Below are positions 33,101-48,100 of a stretch of 64,000 bases of DNA, piece after piece. A program made the translations under genes and the position numbers. Each line of letters begins with the position of its first letter. Within the stretch, counting starts at the first letter, position 1. Origin of the DNA: Chitinophaga sp. HK235 (lineage in GTDB: Bacteria > Bacteroidota > Bacteroidia > Chitinophagales > Chitinophagaceae). A model generated the notes under the pieces. The model worked only from the letters and a program-made list of their open reading frames with translations. It was not told where the DNA came from and searched no databases. The stretch covers positions 310,001-374,000 of the forward strand of contig NZ_CP073766.1 in NCBI RefSeq assembly GCF_018255755.1. The letters are read 5' to 3'.

Positions 33101-36100
33101 GCAACAAATACCTGGCCGGTTATTATGTGTCCGATGAGGCGCTGAATCATGAGTCCGTCCTGGAGTATCTGGGGTCCTATCTGCCTGAATACATGTTGCC
33201 GGCGGTCCTGGTACATCTTGAGCAGTTACCGTTGACCATCAATGGCAAGCTGGATCGTCGTGCTTTGCCTGAACCAGCATTTACCGAAAGTGATCATTAC
33301 CGTGCTCCGGAGAATGATATAGAGGCAACGATGTGTGCCATCTATGGGCAGGTGCTGGGTATACCTGAAGATAAGATAAGTGTGGATGATGACTTTTTCC
33401 GGCTGGGAGGCAACAGTATTCTTGCTATTCACCTGGTTAACCGCCTGAATGAGGTACTGGGAACGAACATAGGCGTGACGGCCATATTAGCGGGCAGGAC
33501 AATCCGTAAACTAGCTGCTATCAGCGGAGCCTCCGGCAGTGTAAAGATTACAGTACCTGTTATCAACGCTCCGGAAGAACAGTTGTTATCCTTTGCCCAG
33601 GAGCGTTTATGGTTTATAGAGAACTATGAAAGTGGTAGTAATGCCTATAATATACCACTGGTGCTGAAGTTGCAGCAGCAGATGAATACGGAAAACCTGT
33701 TGCAGGCGCTGCGTGCAGTCATACATCGTCATGAAGTGCTGAGGAGCCTCATTAAAACAAATACTGCCGGAGACAGCTACCAGATAGTACCCAATGAAAG
33801 TATATATCCTGTAGTTATAGGGATACATGCTTTAAGTGATCAGGCATCACTGAATGAGGCGATAAAAGCCAATGCCAGACACATCTTCAGGCTGGATGAA
33901 GAATATCCTGTAATGATAAGGCTATATACATTGGCTACAGGAGAACGCTACCTGAACATCGTATTGCATCATATTGCATTTGATGGCTGGTCTACAGAAA
34001 TTCTGTTGCGCGAAGTAGTTAATTACTATCATCATTACGAATACCTTGCTGCCGGTGATGTTGCACTGGCAGCAAGGTATCTGCCGGCTCCATTGCCTTT
34101 GCAGTACAAGGATTTTGCCTTATGGCAGCGGAATTATCTGAAAGATGCAGTGCTGGATAAGCAGTTGTCATACTGGAAAAATAAATTATCTGGTTATGAA
34201 ACACTACATCTGCCAACAGATAAGCCACGCCCGGCATATATCGACTATACCGGTGCTGATATTCTTTTTGTAATTGATAGGGCCACCAGTGATGGTTTGC
34301 GGGCTATCTCGCGGGAGCTGGAGGTGAGCCTGTACAGTGTGCTGCTGAGTGGTTACTATCTGTTGCTGAGTGCTTACAGCAACCAGCGGGATATTGTACT
34401 GGGTAGCCCTGTGGCCAACCGCCATTACGGGGAGATTGCAGACCTGATCGGTTTCTTTGTGAATACCCTTGCATTGCGTGAGGAGATAGACCCTGAACAA
34501 CGGGTAACAGATTTCATCCGTCAGGTAGGAGCTTCGGTGATATCAGCGCAACTGCACCAGGACCTTCCGTTTGAGAAGCTGGTGGATGAGTTACAGGTAG
34601 AACCGGATATGTCGCGCCATCCGGTGTTTCAGACCACTTTCGGTATTCAGCATTTGGGAAAAGAAGCGCTTGAAGCAGCTGGTCTGTTTGCTCCTTATGG
34701 TGATGCCGGCGATTACAATATTGCTAAATATGATCTGAGTGCCGTGCTGGATGACAGTAGCGAAGAGATCTACGGGGGCTTTAACTATGCGGTGAGCCTT
34801 TTTGATGCGGCTACCGTCGAAGGATATATAACCACCTATAAAGAAATTTTAAGTCAACTGGCGTTTGCAGGAAAGAACCTGCAGATAAAATCATTGCGTT
34901 ATCAGTCGGCAGCGGAACGTACGATGTTGCTGACTCAATGGAATAACCCATTACAAACATTCCCGGTAGACAAGCCCGTTCACCGGTTGTTTGAAGAGCA
35001 GGCTGCTGCTCATCCTGATCGTACTGCTGTTGTTTTTGAAGATGTACAACTGTCTTATGGAGAATTAAATACCCGTGCTGATAAACTGGCTGCATATATA
35101 CGTCACCGTTATCAACTGAAACCGGATGACCTGGTCGGTATCTGCCTGGATCGCTCTGAGCACATGCTGATAGCTATCCTCGCCGTACTCAAGGCCGGAG
35201 CTGCCTATGTGCCCATGGACCCTGCTTATCCTGAAGAAAGAATCGCTTATATTCTTTCGGATACAGGAACGAAGGTGGTTTTAACCAATGAAAAACATGT
35301 GCCGCGACTCTCAGCGCTATCAGCAGAAGCAACTGCTGAGGCGATCGATAACCGGCATTTTGGGTCTGAACAGCCTGCGTTGTCTCCTGTGGTAACCGCA
35401 CCAGAACAGCTGGCTTACGTGATTTATACCAGCGGTACTACCGGTCAACCCAAAGGAGCAATGATAGAACACCGCAATGTGACCCGCTTGTTCCATGCTA
35501 CGGCTGCCTGGTATCATTTTGATGCCACGGATGTCTGGACTTTGTTCCATTCCGTAGTATTTGACTTCAGCGTATGGGAAATCTGGGGTGCCTTGTGTTA
35601 CGGTGGCAAGCTGGTGGTTCCGTCAATGGAACAAACCAAAGATCCTTCCCTGTTCTACGACCTGTGCGAGCAGGAAGGAGTGACGGTGCTGAACCAGACG
35701 CCGGGTGCTTTTTATCAGTTCATCGCTGCGGCACAGCAAAAGACCAGCCGCCTGACACAACTGCGGTGTGTGATTTTCGGTGGTGATGCACTGAACCTGG
35801 CACAGCTGAAGCCATGGTATGATATATATGCTGATGATGCCCCACTGCTGATCAATATGTATGGTATCACGGAAACAACGGTCCATGTGACCTGGAAGGT
35901 GCTGAGTGCATTGGAACTGGATAAGGGTTCTCTGATTGGCCATGTGATCCCTGATCTGCAGGCCTATGTACTGAATGAATACCTGGAGCCTTTGCCTCCG
36001 GGAGCAGTAGGAGAGCTGTATGTAGGTGGTGCCGGTGTATGCCGTGGTTATTTGAATCTGCCATCGCTGACGGCTACACGTTTTATCAATAACCCATTCG

Positions 36101-39100
36101 CCGGTAGTGATTCGCGGTTATACAAAACCGGAGACCTGGTAAGGCAGTTGCCGGATGGCGATCTGGAATACATCGGCCGTGCCGACTTCCAGGTGAAGAT
36201 CAGAGGGTATCGTATAGAGCTGGGTGAGATAGAACACCGTCTGGCCAGCTATCCGGGCATAAAACAGGCGGTGGTACTGGTAAAAGAACAGGCAGGCAAC
36301 AAATACCTGGCGGGCTATTATGTGGCAAATGAGGCTTTGAATCAGGAAACCGTCCTGGAATACCTGGGAGGCTCTCTACCGGATTATATGCTGCCAGCGG
36401 TATTGGTACATCTGGCGCAATTACCGCTGACCATCAACGGAAAGCTGGACCGTCGTGCCTTACCAGAGCCTGTATTTACCGACAGTGATCATTACCGCGC
36501 TCCGGAGAATGATACAGAGGCAGCCATGTGTACCATCTATGGCCAGGTGCTGGGCATATCCGGCGACAAGATAAGTGTGGATGATGACTTCTTCCGGCTG
36601 GGCGGAGACTCCATCGTGAGTATCCAGCTGGTAAGCCGTCTGCGTCAACAGGCCGGCATTCATGTCACCGTAAAAGATATCTTCCGTTATCGTACCATTG
36701 CTTCACTATATACCAACGTGATTGCTGCAGGTGCTACGTCTTCTGTACAACTGGAAACAGAACAGGGCATCCTGTCCGGAGAAGTACCGTTGCTGCCGAT
36801 ACAGCGCTGGTTCTTTACCAATGTCTCCAATGGCCTGCTGCCGAAGTACCATCACTGGAACCAGGCTTTCCTGATCAGCGTACCTGTACTGGATATGACA
36901 CTGCTGGAACGTACACTGACGGTGCTGTTGAATTACCATGACGGGCTGCGTTTACGCTACCGCCCTGATGGTACACAGTACTACAGTAAAGAGGTAACGG
37001 GAGTGGATATACGCCGCCAAGACATCCGTACCCTGAATACAGCTGAGGCACTACATACAGTACTTACCTCCTGGCAGTCAGATTTTGATATCTATGGAGA
37101 CCGGTTATTACAGGCCGGCTATCTGGATGGTTATGCAGACGGGCGTGCACGCCTCTTCCTGGCAGCACATCACCTGCTGATAGACACCGTGAGCTGGCGT
37201 ATGCTGGTGGCGGATATGGAACGTATTTACAATCATCTGTCCACTGTAACCACAACGCATACACGTTCACTGACAGAATTATTAGGCTCCAAAGGCAGTA
37301 GCTACCGTCAGTGGACAACGCTGATCGCTGGCTACGAGTTGTCTGTAGCAGAACAGGAATACTGGTCAGATCTGTTGCCGGGAATAAAAGCCGGTAATGC
37401 CTTGCTGGAAAGCCTGTCTGCATCGGCTGTTAGCCATGCATCCCTGTCGTTGGATACGGCATATACCGGGCGCTTGCTGCGAGAAAGCCATCATGTTTAT
37501 AACACACAGATCAACGATATTTTATTAAGCGCCCTCGGTGTTGCCCTGTCGCGCATTACGGGAGAAACAAGCCATTACATATTGCTGGAAAGCCACGGCC
37601 GTGAGGTGCTTTCAGCATCCATCGATATTACGCATACCAGTGGCTGGTTTACGACTATGTACCCTGTACGGCTCATCAGTGAAGGCGATGATTACGGCGT
37701 AAAGCTGGCATCAGCTAAAGAAACCTTGCGCGCAGTACCGGCTAACGGTATCGGCTATGGGATACTCACGGGCTACCGCCCTGAAGGCTTACCTCGTATC
37801 AGCTTTAACTACCTCGGCCAATTCGATGGGCAGGAAAATGCTGCTGCCAGTGGATGGCAGCTGACCGGAGAAGGTAGTGGTCTTTCGATAGATACCTCCA
37901 ACGGCGATCATCACCTGATCAATATCAACGGGCTGGTGATAGGCGGCCGTCTTCAGTTCAATATCTTTGGCAGCCTGGCAGCTGATCTGCTAACTACCCT
38001 GGCGACACAGTATCAGCAGGCATTAGAAGAGATGATTGAGTGGCTGGGTCATGCATCCCGTACCTGGCTGACAGCCAGCGATACAGACAATATCGTCTCC
38101 AATGACTGGTTATCCGTGTTGCAATCGCAACAGGAAGTATCTGGTGTTTACCTCGCGGGCAGCCTGCAGGAAGGCTTCATCTATCATGCACTGCATCAGG
38201 GTGAGGTGGATGATGCCTACCGCGTACAGCTCTCCTGGGATTACCACAATGCCATCAACCCGGCCCTGCTGGAACAGGCCTGGCAATATGCACAGCAGCG
38301 CTACAGTGCCCTGCGTCTGCGCTTTGCTTGGGAACATGAACTGGTGCAGATCATAGACCGCCATGGACATACCGACTGGCGCTATCTTGATATCAGTGAT
38401 CAGGACAAAACTTCACAGGAGGCTTACCTGAAAGAATTGATGGTAGAGGATCGTACTTTGCTCTTCGATCTGTCTGCCGGTAACCTGTTCCGGGTATATC
38501 TGGTGAAATGCGGAGAGCGCGACTGGAGCTGTCTTTTCAGCAACCACCACGCGATACTGGATGGCTGGAGTATGCCATTGCTGTTTAACTATGTACATGA
38601 AGTGTATCTGCAGCTGTTGCAGGGAGTACCTGTAGTCGTGAGGGAAGACAAGAGCTATGCGGAGGCACAGCGTTACCTGCAGCAGCACCGTCAGGATAAT
38701 GAAGCCTACTGGACTGCTGCAGTGGCCCGGCTGGAAGAGCCTGAAGACCTGAGCAGCTTGTTGCGTGCAGACCAGCGCCATATCCGCTTGTCGGCTTATC
38801 GTCATGTCCTGCGGCCGGCAGAACAAGTGCTGGTCATCAGCGGTACACACTATGAAGCGCTGAAACGCCTGTGCTCTGCGAATGGTGTTACACTCAACGC
38901 CGTATTACACTACTGCTGGCACCGGCAGTTGAGTCTTTACGGCAATAGTGATACTACCGTAGTGGGCATGACTGTCTCCGGCCGTAATCTTCCCATCAAC
39001 GATATAGAACAATCCGTAGGTTTATATATCAACACACTTCCGGTGATCATGGAACATGACTCCGGCAGTGTATTATCGGCCATTAAACGTTTACAGGCCC

Positions 39101-42100
39101 ATATCGTAGAGGTGAACAGCCGCAGCGATGTGAAGCTCGGAAGGCTGTACCCCGGCGGCGAACGCCTGTTCAGCAGCCTGTTTGTGTTTGAGAACTATCC
39201 GTTACCAGCCGGAGAAGAAGGCCAGTTGTCTATCCGGTTCAGGAACAGTATGGAGAAGCTGGACTATCCGCTGTCTGTGATGGCTGCGGAGCCAGGCGCT
39301 GAGATTAGCTTTAGCGTCAAATATGCAGCAGAATTATTTGATGATGCGATCATTGCACAACTGCTCTCCGGTGTGGAGCTGATCCTGGATCAACTTACAA
39401 CACATCCGGATATCACAGCATCATCGCTGGTACATCTGCGCGAAGCGCAATACCAGCAAATGATCTTTGACTGGAACAATACCGTTCGTGATTATCCTGC
39501 TGATAAAAACATCCATGGACTGTTTGAAGCCCGGGTGGCACAGATACCGGACCAGTTGGCAATTGTATGCGGAGACAACCGGCTGACCTACCACGAATTG
39601 AATGAGCAGGCCAATCGGCTGGCTGCTTACCTGAAGAAAAATTTTGATGTTCAGCCGGACGATCTGATTGTACTATGCATGGACCGTTCGGCAGATATGC
39701 TGATAGCGGTGCTGGCCATCCTCAAGGCAGGTGGTGCTTATGTGCCGGCTGATGTTTCCCATCCCGACGACAGACTACATTATATCATTAGCGATACCCG
39801 TACCAAAGTGGTACTAAGTAACGAACAGCATACAGAACGTATCAAATCACTGACAGCGGGACTTTCCTTAAAAGTGATCAATACAGAAGATATTTATTTC
39901 CAGACTGGTCTGTCTGTAAGATACAGTGGCGAAAATGCGGCGATTGCTGTAGAGCCCTCACAACTGGCCTATGTTATTTATACCAGCGGTACAACAGGCC
40001 GTTCCAAAGGAGTGATGGTAGAACACCGGAATGTGGTGAATTATCTGTTCAATGTGCAGGATATGCTGCTGGAAGATCATACCCGTGTTGATTTTTCAGG
40101 GAATTTATCTTTTGACCTATCGGTAACGACTACCCTGTATCCGTTGTGCTTTGGCAAATGCCTGTATATTTTTGAAGGCAGCATTACAGAGGTGGCGGCC
40201 TATGAGCAGCACCTGATCACACACGATATTGAACTGGTGAAGAGTACACCGGCCTACCTGTCGCTGCTGAATAATCCCGAAGTACGTGTAAAAACGGCTA
40301 TCGTAGGAGGGGAGAAATTGTTGCGTCATCAGATCAGCCGGATACTTTCCTGTTTTGCGACTATCATTGACGAATACGGCCCGACAGAAACTACAGTAGG
40401 TGCTACTTATTACCGTATAGACGATACCGTTACCAAGTTTTCCATAGGCAAAGCTTATCATCATTACAGCATCTATGTGTTGGATGATCAGCTGCGTCCG
40501 GTACCAGCAGGGGCCATCGGAGAACTTTATATCGGTGGAGCAGGCCTGTCCCGCGGATATCTGAATCAGCCCGAACTGACCCGTGAACGTTTCATAGAGA
40601 ATCCCTTTGGCGACGGCAGACTATATAAGACCGGTGATGCGGTGAGATACCTGCCTGATGGTAATCTGGAATACATTGGCCGTACAGACTTCCAGGTGAA
40701 GGTCCGTGGTTACCGTATAGAACCTGCTGAGATAGAGCATCAGCTGGCAGCTTACCCTGGCATTACTGATGCAGTAGTACTGGCGAGAGAACAGGCTGAG
40801 GGTATCCATTATCTGACGGGCTATTATGTATCTGCTAAAACGCTGGATGAGCAGGAGTTACGCGACTACCTGGGCAGCTACCTGCCGGAGTATATGATCC
40901 CGTCTGTGCTGATGCGGCTGGATGCCTTGCCGTTGACGGCTAATGGGAAGCTGGACCGTCGTGCCTTGCCGGATCCGGCCCTTACAGGAGAGCGTTATGA
41001 GGCGCCGGCCAATACAATGGAGAAACAATTGTGTGCCATATTTGCTGAAGTACTGGAACTGGACGCGGACCGGATAAGTGTGACAGATGATTTCTTCCGC
41101 CTGGGCGGTAACAGTATTCTGGCCATCCGCCTGGTGAACCGGCTGAATGCCTTGCCGGGCACCAAAACGAGTATGTCAGCGGTATTTAACTACCGTACTA
41201 TCCGCCAACTATCGGCTGCGTTACAGGAAGATACCGGTGATCATGTAACCATTACAGTTCCTGTTATCAGCACTCCCGAAGAGCAGTTATTATCTTTTGC
41301 CCAGGAGCGCTTATGGTTCATTGAGAACTATGAAGGGGGCAGCAATGCCTACAACATACCAGTGGTGCTGAAGTTACAGGATCAGGTGAACACGGAAAAC
41401 CTGTTACAGGCGCTGCGGGCTGTTGTACATCGTCATGAAGTACTGAGAAGCCTCATTAAAATAAATGCTGCCGGAGACAGCTACCAGATAGCACCTGATG
41501 AAAGTATTTATCCTGTGGCTATAGGAATACATGCTGTAAAGGATCAGCAATCACTCCATGAAACGATAAGAGCCAATGCCGGACACATATTCAGACTGGA
41601 TGAAGAATATCCTCTGAAGATAGCGGTGTATACATTGGCTACAGGAGAACGTTATCTGAATATCGTATTGCATCATATTGCATTTGATGGCTGGTCAACA
41701 GAAATTCTGTTGCGTGACTTATTGAATTATTATCATCACTACGAATACCTTGCAACCGGCGATATGATACAGGCAGAAAAATATCTGCCTGCACCACTGC
41801 CTTTGCAGTATAAGGATTTTGCGTTGTGGCAACGGAATTATCTGAAAGATGCTGTACTGGAGAAGCAGTTGTCATACTGGAAAGATAAACTGTCTGGCTA
41901 TGAAACATTACATCTGCCAACAGACAAGCCTCGTCCTGCATATACAGATTATACCGGTGCTGACATTGCTTTTGTAATTGATAGAGCCACCAGTGAAGGT
42001 TTACGGGCTATCTCGCGGGAGCTGGAAGTGAGTATGTACAGTGTGTTGCTGAGTGGTTACTACCTGTTGCTGAGTGCTTACAGTAATCAGCGGGATATTG

Positions 42101-45100
42101 TATTGGGTAGCCCTATTGCCAACCGTCATTATGGAGAGATAGCTGACTTGATCGGTTTCTTTGTCAACACCCTTGCGCTGCGTGAAGAGATAGATCCTGA
42201 ACAGCGGGTGACGGACTTCATCCGCCAGGTGGGAGCTTCTGTGATATCAGCGCAGTTGCACCAGGATCTTCCATTTGAGAAATTGGTGGATGAGCTACAG
42301 GTGGAACCGGATACATCGCGCCATCCGGTGTTTCAGACTACCTTCAGTATTCAGCACAATGGCGGTGGAGGTCTTGACGCTGCTGATCTGTTTGCTCCCT
42401 ATAGCGACGGAGGGTATTACAGTATTGCCAAATATGATCTGAACACCATACTGGACGATAGCAGCGAAGAAATCAATGGTCTCTTTAACTATGCGGTGAG
42501 TCTTTTTGATGCGGCTACGATCGAAGGATATATAACCACCTATAAAGAAATTTTACGTCAACTGGTGACTGCAGGAAAGGGACTGCAGATAAAATCATTG
42601 CGTTATCAGTCGGCAACGGAACGTACGATGTTGCTGACTCAATGGAATAACCCATTACAGACATTCCCAACAGACAAGCCTGTTCACCGGTTGTTTGAAG
42701 AGCAGGCTGTTGCTCATCCTGAGCGTATTGCTGTTGTTTATGAAGAGGTGCAATTATCTTATGGAGAACTGAATAGCCGTGCTGATGAACTGGCTGCATA
42801 TATACGTCACCGTTATCAGCTGAAACCGGATGATCTGGTAGGCATCTGCCTGGACCGCTCTGAACACATGCTGACGGCTATTCTCGCCGTACTCAAGGCG
42901 GGAGCTGCCTATGTACCCATGAACCCCGGTTATCCTGAAGAAAGAATCGCTTTTATCCTGTCAGATACAGGAACGAAAGTGGTTTTAACCAATGAAAAGC
43001 ATGTGGCGCGGCTTTCAGCCCTGTCAGTGGAAGTAACTGCCGAAGCGATCGATAACAGGCGTTTCGTATCCGAACAGCCTGCACTGCCTCCGGTAGTAAC
43101 TACTCCTGAGCAGCTGGCTTATGTGATTTATACCAGTGGTACTACCGGTCAGCCAAAAGGTGCGATGATAGAGCATCGTAATGTATCCCGCCTGTTCCAT
43201 GCCACAGCCGCCTGGTATCATTTTGATGCTACGGATGTCTGGACTTTGTTCCATTCCGTAGTATTCGACTTCAGCGTATGGGAGATCTGGGGTGCTTTGT
43301 GTTATGGTGGTAAGCTGTTGATCCCGTCAACAGAACAAACTCAGGACCCTTCCCTGTTCTATGACCTGTGTGAGCGTGAAGGGGTGACGGTGCTGAACCA
43401 GACGCCGGGCGCTTTCTATCAGTTCATCGCAGCGGCGCAGCAGAAAGCCAATCGCCTGACACGGTTGAGATATGTGATCTTCGGCGGTGACGCCCTGAAC
43501 CTGGCACAGTTGAAACCCTGGTATGATCTATATGCTGATGATGCCCCCAGGCTGATCAATATGTATGGTATCACGGAAACAACGGTCCATGTGACCTGGA
43601 AGGAGCTGAGTGCATTGGAACTGGATAAGGGCTCTCTGATCGGCCGTGTGATCCCTGATCTGCAGGCCTATGTGCTGAATGAATACCTGGAGCCACTTCC
43701 ACAGGGAGCGGTAGGGGAGCTGTATGTAGGGGGCGCTGGTGTATGCCGTGGTTATTTAAACCTACCATCGCTGACGGCTACACGATTTATTGCGGATCCG
43801 TTTACCGGCGGTGATGCACGGTTATACAAAACCGGGGACCTGGTAAGGCAATTGCCTAATGGCGATCTGGAATACATCGGCCGTGCCGACTTCCAGGTGA
43901 AGATCAGAGGTTATCGTATTGAGCTGGGCGAGATAGAACACCGTATGGCTAACTATCCCGGCATAAAACAAGCCGTGGTGCTGGTGAAGGAGCAAGCTGG
44001 TGGTGACAAATACCTCACCGGCTATTATGTGGCAGATGAGGTTTTGAATCAGGAATCCATCCAGGAATACCTGGGGGGCTATTTGCCGGAATACATGCTA
44101 CCGGCTGTATTGGTACATCTGCAGCAGTTACCGTTGACCATCAACGGCAAGCTGGACCGTCGTGCCTTGCCGGAGCCGGTATTTACCGACAGCGATCATT
44201 ATTGCGCTCCGGAGAATGATACAGAGGCAGCCATGTGTGCCATCTTTGGCCAGGTGCTGGGTATAGCTGAAGATAAGATAAGTATAGATGATGACTTTTT
44301 CCGGCTGGGAGGAAACAGTATTCTTGCCATTCGCCTGATTAACCGCCTGAATGCGGCGCTGGGGACCAATATAGATGTAGCAGCCGTATTCACGGGCAGG
44401 ACTATACGTAAACTGGCCGCTGTCAGCGGAGTCTCCGACAATGTGAAGATTGTATCACGTGTTGTCAACGCTCCGGAAGAACAGTTGTTATCTTTTGCTC
44501 AGGAACGTTTATGGTTTATAGAGAACTATGAAGGCGGCAGTAGTGCTTTCAATGTGCCATTGGTGCTGCAGTTGCAAGAGAAGGTGAATACAGAACCCCT
44601 GTTACAGGCACTGCGGGCCGTAATACATCGTCATGAGGTGCTGAGAACCAGGATCAGAACGACCGAAGCCGGACTGAGTTACCAGGAGGTACAGGACGAC
44701 ACCGCACACCCGATTGAAATAAACAAGAGGGAGCTGGCTTCAGAGGCGGTACTGAATGAGGAATTGCGCACACAGTCCCATCATATCTTCAGACTGGACG
44801 AAGAACTGCCGGTCATCATCACCCTCTATACACTCCCTCATCAACGGTACCTGAGCATCGTGCTGCACCATATTGCATTTGACGGATGGTCTACAGAAAT
44901 CCTGCTGCGCGACTTATTGAATTATTATCACCTTTACAAATACCTGGCCGCCGGTGATATTGTGCAGGCAGCAAAATATCTGCTTCCGGAGTTACCTGTA
45001 CAGTATAAAGATTTTGCTTTGTGGCAGCGGCATTACCTGAAAGGTGTGGTGCTGAACAGACAGCTGTCTTACTGGAAGAAAAGGTTGTCCGGTTATGAAA

Positions 45101-48100
45101 CCCTGCATTTGCCGACAGACAAACCACGTCCTGCGCAAATCAACTATGAAGGTGCAAATGTTTCCTTCGTGATAGACAAAGCGATCAGCGATGGTTTACG
45201 GCGTATCTCCCGTGAGCTGGGGGTGAGCCTGTACAGTGTGCTGCTAAGCGGTTACTATCTGCTACTCAGTGCTTACAGCAACCAAAAGGATATTATAGTG
45301 GGCACTCCTATTGCTAACCGCCATTATGGAGAGATAGCAGACCTGATCGGTTTCTTTGTGAATACCCTGGCATTGCGGGAGAAAATAGATCCGGAACAAC
45401 GGATAACAGACTTTATCCGTCAGGTGGGAGCTGCTGTGATGGATGCCCAGCTGCATCAGGACCTTCCCTTCGAGAAGCTGGTAGATGAACTGCATATAGA
45501 ACCGGATGTATCACGTCATCCGGTATTCCAGACGACTTTCAGTATGGAGGTGTCTGGCAGCCAGGAAGGGGCTGATCAGCTGTTCCTGCCATATCAGCAA
45601 TCTGGCCAGTACAACGTTGCCAAATATGATCTGACCGTAATGCTGGATGATAACGGAGAAAAGATCTACGGCGCCTTTAACTATGCAACGGCATTGTTTG
45701 AAGCAGAAACCATCACGGGCTTTATTACTACTTATACAACTATTCTGTCGCAGATGGTGTCAGGAAAAGGTGGTCCGCTCAAATCGCTGCGCTACCTGGA
45801 TGAATCGGGGCTTGTCACCATGCTGCGGCACAGTAGGGGAGTGGAACAGCCATTTGCTGCTGATAAAACCATCCATCAGTTGTTTGAAGAGCAGGTGCAG
45901 AGCACCCCTCAGGCTTTGGCCGTGGTGTATGAAGAAACACGGCTTACCTATGCCGAACTGAATGAAAAAGCCAACCGGCTGGCGGCGTATCTGCGTGAAC
46001 GTTATACCATTCAGCCGGATGATTTGATCGCACTGGTACTTGATCGTACAGCAGACATGCTGACGGCCATCCTTGCCGTACTGAAGGCCGGAGCTGCTTA
46101 TGTGCCGGTATCACCGGATTATCCGGATGAACGTATCCATTACATCCTGACAGATACCCGTACCAAAGTAGTGCTGACGAATGAAGTTTATAAAGAAAGA
46201 TTACAGACTGTTGCCAGTATTGAAGTAGTAGATACGGCTGTTTTATGGGAAGAAAAACTGAAAAATTATAAAACTGACAACCTTGCTCCGTTGGCCGCTT
46301 CAACAGATCTGGCCTATGTGATTTACACCAGTGGTACCACTGGTGCTGCCAAAGGAGTAATGGTGCAGCATCGCAGCGTTATCAACCTGATTGCTGCTCT
46401 GGTACCGGCGCATACCCTTGACCGGCATGAACGGGTGGGCTGTTATTCCAACTATGTATTTGATGCATTTGTGTATGAGGCATTCCCTGCATTGGCAAAC
46501 GGCAATACTTTATACCTGTACCCAGACAGTATCAGAACCGCGCCGGATACGCTGCGCAGTTATATTAGTAAAGAGCGTATAGCCGTTACATTTATCCCGC
46601 CGGTATTGTTGCGTGAGTTCCTGTCAGCGCCTACTGGTCTGTCGTTGATATTTACTGGTGGAGAACAATTACCGGACCTGAGTGATATACCTTTCGAGGG
46701 AACCTTGCTGAATGAATATGGTCCTACGGAAGCGACGGTGTGCGCCACGATACACCCTTACCATCCGGGAGATAGCACGGCCAATATCGGCTGTCCGCTG
46801 GCCAATACTACGGCGTATGTGCTGGACCAATTGGGTAGATCTGTACCCGTGGGTGCCATTGGAGAACTGTATATCGGTGGTGCCGGGGTAGCGCGTGGTT
46901 ATCTGAACCAGCCCTCGCTGACGGCTACACGTTTTGTTGCAGATCCATTTACCGGTGGTGATGCAAGGCTGTATAAAACCGGTGACCTGGTAAGACAATT
47001 ACCCAATGGGGATCTGGAATATATCGGCCGTGCCGACTTTCAGGTGAAGATTAGAGGTTATCGTATAGAGCTGGGCGAGATAGAACATCGCATGGCCGGC
47101 TACTCCGGCATAAAACAAGCCGTGGTGCTGGTGAAAGAACAGGCTGGTGGTAACAAGTACCTCGCCGGTTATTATGTATCCGATGAGTCTTTGAATCATG
47201 CATCCATCCTGGATTACCTGGGCTCGTATCTGCCAGATTATATGTTGCCGGCAGTGTTGATACATCTGGCGCAATTACCGTTGACCATCAACGGCAAGTT
47301 GGACCGTCGTGCCTTACCGGAGCCTGTATTTACCGACAGTGATCATTACCGTGCTCCGGAGAATAATACTGAAGCAACGATGTGCGCTATCTACGGTCAG
47401 GTGCTGGGTATATCCGTTGATAAGATCGGTGTGGACGATGACTTCTTCCGGTTGGGAGGAGATTCTATTGTGAGTATCCAGCTGGTAAGCCGTTTGCGGC
47501 AACAGGCCGGTATTCATGTCACCGTAAAAGATATCTTCCGTTACCGCACCATTGCCTCCTTGTATACGAACGTGATTGCTGCAGGTACTACATCTTCTGC
47601 ACAATTGGAAACAGAACAAGATGTTCTTTCCGGTGAAGTACCGCTGCTGCCAATACAGCGCTGGTTCTTTACAAATGTCTCCAATGGCCTGCTGCCGAAG
47701 TACCATCACTGGAACCAATCTTTCCTGATCAGCGTACCTGTACTGGATATGGCACTGCTGGAACGTACGCTGATAGTGTTGCTTAACTATCATGACGGGC
47801 TGCGTTTACGCTATCGTCCGGATGGTACCCAGTACTACAGCGAAGAGGCTACCAGTGTGGATATCCGTCGCCTGGACATCCGTACGGTGAAAACACCGGA
47901 AGCCTTACATACTTTACTGACCTCCTGGCAGGCAGATTTTGATATCTATGGGGACCGGTTATTACAGGCAGGCTATCTGGAAGGTTATGCAGATGGGCGT
48001 GCGCGCCTTTTCCTGGCGGTCCATCACCTGTTGATAGACACGGTAAGCTGGCGTATGCTGGTGGCGGATATGGAACGTATTTACAATCATTTATCAACAG

